In this document: piece by piece, positions 54,862-64,000 of the stretch
Position numbering within the stretch: position 1 is the stretch's first letter
Layout: every line of letters begins with the position of its first letter
Assembly: GCA_025667525.1 (NCBI GenBank)
Contig: CM046882.1
Location: 503,076,792 to 503,140,791 of the forward strand
DNA length: 64,000 bases
Direction: 5' to 3'
DNA from: Glebionis coronaria
Lineage: Eukaryota; Streptophyta; Magnoliopsida; Asterales; Asteraceae
The notes under the pieces: model-generated
Databases searched by the model: none
What the model was told of the DNA's origin: nothing
What the model saw: only the letters and a program-made list of their open reading frames with translations
Program-made: the position numbers and the translations under genes

Positions 54862-56724
54862 TTCGGGGACGAGTCAGGCTCGTGACTCGGTTAATATAAA
54901 CAAGCGCTTTTTGGGAGGCAACCCAATCATCTATCTATTTTCACCATAAGTGTAGGGGGGAGCCCCGTGGTGTTTCTTGCTTTCTTTCTCATCATGTGCA
55001 GGGATTAGAGCTTCAAAGACACACTCTTGATGACTTTTGACGAACCGAGACTCCGTGTTCCCTTCTCCCGGTTCTATCCTAAACTCTTTTCGATTCACTA
55101 TTTTATATTTCTCAATATTAAAATAGGAATCTCTTTAGTTGTCTTTCCCTTAACGAGATTTAAACAAAGTGCACAATGTCCTAAGTGTAGGGGAGTTTAC
55201 TCCCACATGCTTAAACATTGAGGACAATGTTTATATTAAGTGTAGGGGGGACTTCTATCGAAGTTAAGTGGCCTTTTCCTTGTATTTGTCCTCATTTTAA
55301 CCGGAAAATCAGTTTTTCGACATTTTTCAAATTTTTTAATCTATTTTGGCCTAGTTGTAGTTCCCATTATTTTTGCTATTTTTCTCTTATTTTAACAAAA
55401 TGGTTTTAGCAAGTTTAGATATCTTAGATATATTAGGCCCGTTGTGAATATTTTGACTCAACCCGAGTTTACTTATCCAAGTTCACTCTAGCTAGTATCC
55501 TTAACCATGTAGACCTTAATTGGTTTATTAGGCTAAGCATCCACGAGTCTCATTCCTTGAGATTTTAAATTATAGAGAACGAGAAATGATAGAGTTGGTT
55601 ACAAGTTTGGTATTCTCTCATTAACTTATGTGAGTTAATTATGATCTTTTTCTCCCATCACTTGCTAATAAATTATCTGCAATAAGTAAGGTCGTACGAT
55701 TTGAAAAGTTACTTAGCTTCTAGCCCAAGATCGTTTAAAAGTTGCTCGGTAATGATAAGAGTTCATAGCCAAGGCATAACTTATGAAGCGGGGCGCGAAG
55801 ATTGGCGAGTCCGAAAAGGCCCTAACAAGGCATGAGGATTCAATTTTATTGCTGAAGATCCCAAGTGATGTGAAGAGCATTATTCCTAAAATCAATATGA
55901 AGGATCAAGATTCACGACGAAAAGCAATCAACTCCCATAAAGATCATGGAGAAGTCTATCCTAAAAGACCCTAACAAGGTATGAGGATAAATAGATCCAA
56001 GTCCGAAAAGGAGGCGGATCGTTGTATCTCAAAATCCCAAATAGAGATTGAAGAAATAATCATGAAGTCGTGGTCAACAAAGTTGGAGTACCTCTCAAAA
56101 GTCTCCAAGTGAAGAAACTCTATGAACGATGAGAAGACCATTATCTCAAGCACGTCTCTCAAGATATGAAGTATGAAGTACATGCCAAATATCGGCCCGA
56201 GAAAGGTCTCAAATCGCGAACCAAGTTATGCCAAGATATGAACTTTTTGATATCCCGAGAAGCAGTTTTAAGAGATTTTGTCCTTTAGCTAACTATTGAT
56301 CAAATCGTCCTACTTTGCTTTCAGCTTAAATAAATTATCGAAATAAGTCAACAATGCATCCTCGTGATCATTCAAGACATCAATAAAACATAAGAGATAC
56401 CCATAGGAATAAGGGAGTTTAAGTGATTAATTGAACCGCATGAGTAAATGTTTGTTATGCTAACTTGTACTAACAATGATCTTGTTTTTAAGCTTGGCAT
56501 GGGGAACGTGAAACTTGAGGGTGATAAACATTCATGACACACAAGCCCTAATGTAAGTCTTAGATTTCTTTACATGTTTCTTCCTTGTTGCATCTTGTTG
56601 TTTTCTGTCTTTTCCTTAGTTGTTTAATAAAGGCCAAGGTAGGTTGATTATGATGAAAAATGTATACTTGCTTTGTAACTAATGCATTGCATGAGGACAT
56701 TGCAATGGTTAAGTGTAAGGGATT
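54862..56724 (+). other. Non-coding 3' spacer of the nested gypsy element
   Basis: Closely related to 33966-35970 of the other gypsy element on the opposite strand. Shared blocks include gcgctttttgggaggcaacc, catagccaaggcataactta and ggccctaacaaggcatgagg. Contains gtgtaggggg tracts at 54951, 55187 and 55240. No polymerase or integrase motif seen. Confidence 0.82.
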
Positions 56725-58347
56725 TGATAGGTGTGAAAACACCCATCCTTTTTACCACTTAATTACAATAAATACCGAGCCAAAACGTGTATTTTATGTC
56801 ATTTATGTCGAAATTATGCGTGGTTTGTGTTTTTGTTGTGATTTAGGACGAAAAGGTGAAAAGTGGAAAAAACACGGGATTTTACGGGCTTTTATCGAAG
56901 AAAAAGACGAAAGACGAAGTCGAAAGATCAAGAGTGCAAAAAGAACGGAAGTCCAAGACCAATTCTGAAGATTTATCGAAGAAAAAGTCAAAAGACGGAA
57001 GTTTACTTAAAAGCCGAAGAACTCAAGTCTAATTTATTGAAGATTATAAGACGAGTTCGAAGAAATCCCAAGACAAAGTCCAAGTATTAAGAAGATTAAC
57101 AAAAGATAAGAAGATCAAGGACCTAAGCTTGCAAATAAGAGAAAGAAGGAGAAGCTTCCACCTTAAGCCTTCCCCTCCTATAAATAGTTTAGGATCTCAT
57201 TTTGTAAAAGGTGTTGGTGGCTTGACAAGCCTCTCTTCCACCATTTTCATTTTCATGTTCTTTAATTTTATGCACCTTAATTTCATGTTACGCACCTTTA
57301 ATTTCCTTTTAATTCCAAGTAAGTTTCCATTTAATTGTTGTTAATCTTTACTTATTGTTAATCTCCTTATACCTTTCTTGTTTGATTTGTTCTTCATTTT
57401 CTTTGTTCATGTTCTTGAGTTTTATGGTTTTGATTAAGTGGGTTTTGATTAATTTTGTTATGTTTGTTAATTTTGTTGATTTGTTTTGATTGATTATTGT
57501 TAGTTGATGCTTTGTGGTTGTTTTGGTTTAATCTTTTGGTTTATTTGGATTAGATTTGATCGAATTCGTTTATTATTCTTCATACCCTGTTTTTACTGTA
57601 TCTTGCCAGATTTTCCGTATGAACTGCCTTCTTAGCCTTCTATTCGGAACATTTCATTATTCCGAATAGAGTCTTCTATTCGGAACATTTCATTATTCCG
57701 AATAGAGTCTCCTATTCGGAATATTTGATTATTCCGAATAGAGTCTCCTATTCGGAATGTTTGAGTTATTCCGAGTAGCTTCAATTTTTCTGCATAGTGT
57801 TGTCTTAAAATTTATTCCGCATAAGTGTTCTTTTAAACATTCCGCATAGGACATTTTCTCCTTTATTCCGCATGGTCTTAAATATTCAGCATAGAGTAAT
57901 TTTTCCGCATAGTGTTTTTTCCGAGTAGAGCGTTTTCCATATTTATTCCGCATAGCATGCACATTTTATTCCTTATTCGGAATATTTATTTTATTCCGAA
58001 TAAAGTTTTTAGTTTTCAGTTTTAAGATTTATTTTCCCGCCTTTTTCCTTACTTGCACTTTTACTTGCTTTCCTTTTATTTTAAGTTTTAATTTGCGTCA
58101 TTTACTTTTATTACCTTTAAATGTTCGTCATTTATTTCCCATTAAGTTTTAATCTTTCATTGTTTCTTCTTATCGTCTTTACTTTATTTTTAATTTGTTT
58201 CAAGTTTTTATCTTTTCATTAGTTTTAAACAACGACCATTCCCTTTTATTTCACCAAGAACAACTAATCTCACATAATTAACCCGAGATCAATTCGAAGA
58301 GATACCGAGAAAACGAACTTTTTCAATTAGCAAAATCTCTTATATTA
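56725..58347 (+). repeat. 3' LTR of the nested gypsy element
   Basis: Same ends as the 5' LTR; TATAAATA at 57179-57186. Preceded by aagtgtaagggattt as the polypurine tract. Confidence 0.92.
57638..57998. repeat. Hairpin array in the 3' LTR
   Basis: Copy of the 52152-52512 array. Stems of the four hairpins are unchanged; one later single motif has TTCTGCATAG for TTCCGCATAG. Confidence 0.88.
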
Positions 58348-58352
58348 ATGGG

Positions 58353-58895
58353 CCATGTGTATATCGCAAAGCTAGTGGGGGTGAGGTAGTATTCCTAGTC
58401 CTATATGTTGATGACATATTAATCATGGGAAGCAACATTCCAAGACTTAAAGCTGTTAAGGATTATCTTGGTAAATGTTTTTCTTTGAAGGATTTAGGAG
58501 AATCTGCATACATTCTGGGAATTAAGATCTATCGGGATAGGAAAAGACGGTTATTTGGTCTAAGTCAAGATGCTTATATAGATAAGATATTAAAGAAATA
58601 TAATATGCATAATTCCAAGAAAGGTTTTCAACCTATGGAAGTTAAACAAAATATGAGTCATGAAATGGATGCATCAACTCCAGAAGAGGAGGCATACATA
58701 CAGAAGGTGCCTTACGCTTCGGCTGTAGGATCTATTATGTATGTTGTAAGATGCACAAGGCCTGATATGGCGTTTTCTCAGAACTTGGTCAGTAGATACC
58801 AACAGAATCCAGGGAAGATCCACCGGGTTGCTGTTAAACATTTTCTACAGTATTTGTGGAATACAAAAAGAAATGTTTTGGTATTCAGAGGGTAG
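58353..58895 (+). pseudogene. copia RT, C-terminal part, and RNase H start
   Basis: Continues the interrupted RT: PCVYRKASGGEVVFLVLYVD with the active-site YVDD at 58404-58415, then GKCFSLKDLGESAYILGIKI, SQDAYIDKILKKYNMHNSKK, YASAVGSIMYVVRCTRPDMA and LQYLWNTKRNVLVFRG. It stops at 58895, where most of RNase H is deleted. Confidence 0.86.
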
Positions 58896-59031
58896 TCATA
58901 TACATAACTAAATGTGGTTTGTATTAGGAATTTTATTGGAGATCCTAGGATGATGCTTGCAATAAAAGAACCTAATAAATACGTACTGGGACAATTCTAC
59001 CGCAATCATATTCGCCAATGATTCTGGAGTC

Positions 59032-59226
59032 ATGAAAGGCGCCAGACACTTTAAGCGTAGATATCACTACGTCCGAGAACAAGTTGAAGCTCGTGAAGTC
59101 AAATTAATAAAAGTTCACACAGATGATAACATAGCCGATCCTTTAACTAAGGCTTTGCCTAGACCAAAGGTAGTTAAGCATTCCAAGGTGATTGGTCTGC
59201 AACTAGCTAGCGAACTCATGCAATGA
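59032..59226 (+). pseudogene. C-terminal end of the copia RNase H
   Basis: ARHFKRRYHYVREQVEAREV and LIKVHTDDNIADPLTKALPR match the end of copia pol. DNSTAIIFAND is visible just upstream. About 100 residues between 58895 and here are missing. Confidence 0.8.
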
Positions 59227-59990
59227 ATCTGTGATTAGTATTTGGATAAAGGATGTTATGACATTATTATTTAATCTCTTATTATTTAATTTTGTATCCT
59301 ATTTTACATGTTTGAATCCATGAATAAATTGTTATGCTAAATGTCCATTGTCGGTTAATAATATGGGAATATTATTAAATTAAGACAAATCAAAATTGTG
59401 ATAGAGTATACTTGAAAGTATATTGATCGATTTTGGATGATATTCGATGAATCGAATATTGGACTTATCCCAACTATATGATTTTACTTTGTGGATCTTT
59501 GTCATCAAGTAAATCATAAATAGTTATCCTTAGACTTGAGATACCAGGAAACTGTTATGAATTTAGTGCATCTCTGTGGAATAATCTAACGCTAAACGTA
59601 ACTGATAGCTATAAGGATTATTTTCGGATGTGTTGCAAAATTCATAAGTTTTGCTCGTCTCAACATGGCATTTATTTCCTCCAATTTCGTTTGAAGTTTA
59701 ATACAGTTGGGCCCTCGTGGGATTAGTAAGATGTATGTGTGGCCACACCGAAATTTGTTTTGGTAATCTTGTTGAATTTGTGAACGAGAAACAAAATGGT
59801 TAATGAAAGGAATGACTGAGATCCATATCCTTTTTAACGTTGTATTAGAAATAAAAGGATAATAATAATGATGAATCATTAAAAAGTTTTATCCAAGAGA
59901 CCTTACTCAAGTTGTACTAGAGACATTGCTAAGTGTAACTAGACGTTAGTCAATGTAATCACGATATTCGAAATATGTCCAAGTGGGAGC
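59227..59990 (+). other. 3' untranslated part of the copia element
   Basis: Non-coding from the end of pol to the polypurine tract aagtgggagc at 59981-59990. Confidence 0.7.
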
Positions 59991-60816
59991 TGAAAGTTTA
60001 TGGACTTATATTTAATAGTCGTGTGATAGGATCGAACTCGAGATTACGGGATTGCACTCAATACGTAAAGAGTTAATTTAATTAATAAAAATATTTATTA
60101 ATTTATTTAATAAATATATATTTATGTATTTATTAAACTAAAACGAGACATAACTTTAACGATCGTTAAATAATTAAGGGTTAAGTATTAACGAACGTTA
60201 AATAAATATATAGTAAGTAAGATAATAGAAAGAATGATGGAAGATTCCGGAACACCCCTAAGGGGTGTTTTGGTCGGTCGGTTATGGAGGAAAAGGAAGA
60301 GGGAAAAACTTTCCCTTTATTTGTTTTTGGTTACAAGTTTAGGCCTATATAAACAAACCTTCTCCTCATAATTCAAGATACACAAATCTCTCCGCTCTCC
60401 TCTCTCTTTGGTCGATCACAAGACAACCCACACAAAGGGTTTTGTTTGGTTTTCTTGTTTGATCAATTTTACTTATTATCTAGTCCTAGCTCCTCTCTAG
60501 GGTTGTTGGGTAGATTTATTACAAGCGTTGTAGCTCGGTTTACACGTGCTAGAATCACGGTTAGCTTGTTGTATTACGTGTGTACAAGATCGTAATATAG
60601 TATTACTTTATACTATATCTTGGTGATATACGGTATAAACCCGGATTAGTGATTCGTTCTTCGTCTTGTGGATTTGCTTTAGCGTAAAGATATGTAACCC
60701 TAATTCGATTAATTATAATTGTGTTATTATTATGATCTTGTTAAATCGCTTCCGCTATGTGTGCTTTAATCTCGTTTAGGGTTTTATATAATTGTTATGA
60801 TGTTAATAAACCTTTA
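59991..60816 (+). repeat. 3' LTR of the copia element
   Basis: Starts TGAAAGTTTATGGACTTATA and ends near AATAAACCTTTA. Matches 46039-46880 with numerous substitutions and indels. Confidence 0.85.
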
Positions 60817-63727
60817 AATTTATACCCATGTAAAACTCTAAAAATACAATTAGGTCTCTAAAATAACAAGATTTTACATGAATAGCCCTTGAAGAATGCT
60901 AATATTGCATATTTAGTCCTTGTATATGATTATTATCAAATAGAGGGGTCATTTGGTCATTATTCCAAAGTTTCATTACAAGGGAAAACAAAGATTGTTG
61001 CTGGAATATTTCGAATGCCAAAAACATGGGAGTTCAAGGGCATTTATGCCATAAACCAAACCCAGTACCCATCAAAACCTGGTTATAACACACCCAACAC
61101 CACCAGGCCTACAACAATACCCTAAAGCCCAATCCCATAAGCCTATACCCACTACCCGGTTTATTTATTTAAACACGTTTGAAAAAGACTTGTTTATTAG
61201 CTAAACCGAGAAACAATTACTGTGATAATCACCCCTCTAATCCCTAGTTATGAACAACAAGAGCCATAAACCCAAATCATTAACAAATTAAAGGGTTTTG
61301 ATTTGATTCGTTCCAGATCATTAATTAGTCACATTCTAAACGAATCCCTACCCCCAAAATATTCATCCGTGACCCCTGGCCCCACACGGTTGGTCCCCTG
61401 CACCCCTTTTACTAAAAAACAACAAAGATGACAATATATCAACGAACCAAGGCAATTCCTTCTTCCCGAAGTGTTCAATGAAGGGCTTTGATCACTTGTT
61501 AGCAGCTCGCAAACACAAACCAACAAAAAATCTTCACATGGGGCTATGTTGACTAATTTTTCAAGAACAAGACTCAAGGGCAATTTCGGACATTTAGACA
61601 GTCAGGGTTTAGTATTTTGCTTACTTTCTAGAATTTTCTGTCATGTAGTATATATATGAGGCGTATGTGCCCATATACATTGTTCCAGCATTGTAAGTTT
61701 AAATTTTTATAAAATAGTTAGTTAAATTTTAAACTTGCAATTGTTGTGTTCCCATTTAATTTTTGTTATTGTAGTGTAACATTTAAAATTTTTGCAAACT
61801 TTATTTCATTTTATCAACACAAGATTAAGGTTCAAGGACACTTGACCTGATTTTTGTAGTTTCTATATAAGCTTATAGAGGCTTATAGGGTTGTATGGTT
61901 GACACCCAAACAACCCTTATAAGCTTGTATAAACTATCACCATAGTGGTTTCTATTGGATTTACAAAAGCATCATTTTTCTAGATTTTTGAAAAATATCA
62001 ATATTTACTTTTTGCACTAACAGCTTCAAAAGGCCACAAGCTCAAGCTAGTTGACAACTAGCTTGAGTTTTGGGAGTTTTTAGATTGTGTTTTTCTTTGT
62101 TTTGTCTTAGCAGATTCTCATATCACATTTTCCTTCATTGTTTGAAGACATATGGTTCTTTTTCTTTACATCAGCTATCACAAGTTTCTCATAAGCCCCT
62201 AGTTTCTCATAAGGTGCTAATGTAAGATGGAATCAGCCATCCAGCTGGTTTGGATGTAAACCAGCACGGTAAGTAGGCTTGAGTCCTTGCTATTTGTTTA
62301 ACTTATGGGATTTACTTGGTAATTTAGGTGAAGTCTGGTGTCTATTGTGTTTTGTTGTTTTTATTGTTCAAACAACCTTACTTTTATGAGTCTCTTATGT
62401 TTTGATAGTCTTAGGTTAGCTTGGTGTTGATTTGGTAACATTTACTTTGAAAATCTTACAATCTGTCCATTCATAGGGGTGTTTGGGATTAGGCTGCTAG
62501 GACTTAAGTGACACATTTCTTGGTCTAAAAACTACATACATACCCTAGGATAGGTTATTTTAGTATAACTCTAGTATTAACATGGATTTTGGTTTAGTAG
62601 AAAGAACTTTTGCATGTTAAAAAGTTTTAGATAAAAACTGGCATAAAACCTTAACAATAGGTTTGGGTGTTGATTCTTGTGATTCTTGAAGTCAGGTCTT
62701 GCAAACAGCTAGTTAGGGTATTATTCTAGGATTGTGCATAGTTGGTTTGGGATTTGTTGTGTTTGGTTTGTAGTTTTGAATGCCCAAACTTGGTAAAAAG
62801 GTCGAGTATATCAGCAACAGCAAACAAGCACTACTTTCTGCAAACAGTGAGCTTTATGGGTGAATTTTATGAGTTTTGTGATTTTAATTTAGGTCTACAA
62901 TTACATTTGGTGTTAGTTAAGGTCAGTAACAGCCGGTACTAGGATTTTGTGGATTTTAGATAGCTTGAAATTGCTTTAGTAGTCACTGTTATTACTCATT
63001 AGACCATCAACCCTATTTTTTGAATACTTTTCTCTTTTTTTACCTATGCAAGTCATTTTGTTGGTGGATTTTTGTTTGTGTTTGTGCATTTGTGTTTGTT
63101 ATTGACTCCCCACAACTCAATTGTGGGGGTGCCCATTATACCAAAGAAAACAACAACAATCAAGCCAAAGCAAGCTCCAAATCACACAACACCTTTTTGT
63201 CTGTTTGAACAAAGCTGTCAGTGGGAACCCATGTTCCCACTGCTTGTGTATTCTAGCCACTGCTAGTGTTAGACACAAACATGTCACTATCAGTTTTGGT
63301 TTTTTGTCTTATTAGGGTAAAACTCAACTTTTTCTTGCATTTTTATTTTTCCCATTTAGTTTTAAGTAAAATAGAATTTTTGAAAAAGATTTTATATTTT
63401 TCCCTTTATTTTATTATTTTTTTAGGATTATTTTAATTTTAAAATTAATTTTAGCCATTTAAAAATAGGAAATTAGTTTTAGAAATTCTAGAAAAATACT
63501 TTTTAGTTATAAAATAATATAAGTGAGATTTCTATTTGATAAAATCATATTTTGGACTTTTTGTTAATTATTTTTAATTTTAGGGCTTTAATTAGCATTT
63601 AAAATTAAATAATAATTTAATAATAAGTTTTAAAATATTTTTATTGAATTTTTTTCTTATTTATATTATTTAGGATTTATTTTTGATTTTTAATTATTTT
63701 TTAGTTTAAATTTTTAATTCGTCACGT
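60817..63727. other. Flanking repeat-like DNA, no gene recognised
   Basis: Probably continues the element begun at 45763. A possible TATA box (tatatatatgagg, 61650) and long AT-rich stretches look like LTR or leader DNA, but no PBS, partner LTR or coding domain was identified. A small inverted repeat lies at 61864-61935 (ataagcttatagaggcttat against cccttataagcttgtataa). Confidence 0.4.
63108..63128. repeat. Perfect 8-bp stem-loop
   Basis: CCCCACAA and TTGTGGGG around the loop CTCAA. GC-rich compared with its surroundings. Role unknown; it may be part of a retroelement leader. Confidence 0.5.
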
Positions 63728-64000
63728 TTTTACGTTTATGTTTTACTTTTCGTCGTAGTTTAAATTTAGCGTAACTCGTCATCTACTTTTAAACCTTTCT
63801 CTCTCAAAAACGAACTAATACAAGTACGTAATATTATTTTTGGCAATAAACACGAACAACTCCCTTGAGGAACGAACTCACTTGTCGATCTTTATGGTTT
63901 TACTCACTTTTCCATTTATTATTGCACCGCTCACTAAGATGTGTCTTGAGGGCAGCGAGTACTATGGATATCTTGACTACTCCTTATCTAAAGGATCTTG
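63728..64000 (+). mobile_element. Start of a second copy of the copia leader and gag, cut by the window end
   Basis: Matches 48136-48423: gcgtaactcgtcatctactt, acacgaacaactcccttgag and caccgctcactaag. It then reaches the gag start atggatatcttgactactcc at 63964. About 20 bp (aaatcgtatcgattaataat) of the other copy are missing near 63905. Similarity does not extend left of about 63728, where no copia LTR is seen. Confidence 0.8.

Larger units (their letters stand above)
51235..58347 (+). mobile_element. Nested non-autonomous gypsy-type element with zinc-protein ORF
   Basis: 7.1-kb element inserted in the copia RT. LTRs 51235-52860 and 56725-58347 are flanked by a perfect 5-bp TSD, atggg (51230-51234 and 58348-58352). 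The PBS TGGCGCCGCTGCCGG is identical to that of the minus-strand gypsy element, and LTR starts and 3' spacer are similar, so both are one family. By eye about 13 substitutions and two indels separate the LTRs in ~1625 bp, so the insertion is fairly young. The only ORF (53065-54861) has zinc motifs and an acidic tail. Capsid, protease, RT, RNase H and integrase are all absent. Confidence 0.93.
46039..60816 (+). mobile_element. Ty1/copia element, split by a nested gypsy element
   Basis: Plus-strand copia element with LTRs 46039-46880 and 59991-60816, a PBS at 46882, and gag, protease, integrase, RT and RNase H in copia order. All coding parts carry stops or shifts, and part of RNase H is deleted. 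The LTRs differ by many substitutions and several indels (842 against 826 bp), so it is clearly older than the gypsy element inside it (51235-58347). A possible TSD (atttt left, aattt right) is imperfect. Confidence 0.88.

Overview
The window is repeat-rich plant nuclear DNA, most likely from a eudicot. Genes have spliced exons with GT-AG introns, the background is AT-rich, and there are many MITEs and nested Ty1/copia and Ty3/gypsy LTR retrotransposons. The proteins match eudicot orthologues closely. An asterid such as a member of the Asteraceae is plausible, but I cannot prove it from sequence alone. Layout: 1-1.7 kb is the 3' end of an LTR element. 3.39-5.0 kb is a 1.6-kb Pack-MULE-like Mutator element with a perfect 9-bp target-site duplication (TSD), carrying captured pieces of an armadillo-repeat gene and a PI4-kinase-gamma gene. 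5.25-6.95 kb is an intronless, N-terminally shortened XPB/ERCC3-type helicase gene. 8.4-9.2 kb is a broken R2R3-MYB gene. 10.5-11.6 kb is a decayed copia pol fragment. 12.4-14.9 kb is a nest of MITEs. 15.08-17.99 kb is a four-exon 3-hydroxybutyryl-CoA dehydrogenase gene whose first intron holds three tandem foldback elements. 18.46-18.64 kb may encode a small Cys/Lys-rich protein. 19.3-20.3 kb is a three-level MITE nest. 20.77-25.55 kb (minus strand) is a complete eight-exon DRP5A-type dynamin gene. 25.74-27.57 kb is a PIF/Harbinger element with one nonsense codon in its transposase. The second half is almost entirely retrotransposon: a gypsy element on the minus strand (32.2-41.1 kb) with gag and protease but no RT or integrase; a truncated copia element on the minus strand (42.1-45.76 kb); and a copia element on the plus strand (46.0-60.8 kb) split by a second gypsy-type element (51.2-58.3 kb). 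That second gypsy element has an unusual zinc-ribbon/zinc-knuckle ORF in place of gag-pol. The start of another copy of the copia leader and gag runs off the right edge. How the parts relate: the cellular genes (XPB-like helicase, hydroxyacyl-CoA dehydrogenase, DRP5A) are unrelated in function. The shared theme is transposon insertion close to promoters: the MULE ends about 140 bp upstream of the XPB-like TATA box, and the Harbinger element ends about 50 bp upstream of a TATA-like site for DRP5A. The two gypsy elements belong to one family: similar LTRs, primer-binding site, 3' spacer and VFDPG motifs. They differ in their coding module, which suggests modular non-autonomous elements needing RT and integrase supplied from elsewhere. 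The most unusual signals are the zinc-protein element, the transcribed CGGAAT/hairpin arrays in these LTRs, and the two-gene Pack-MULE.
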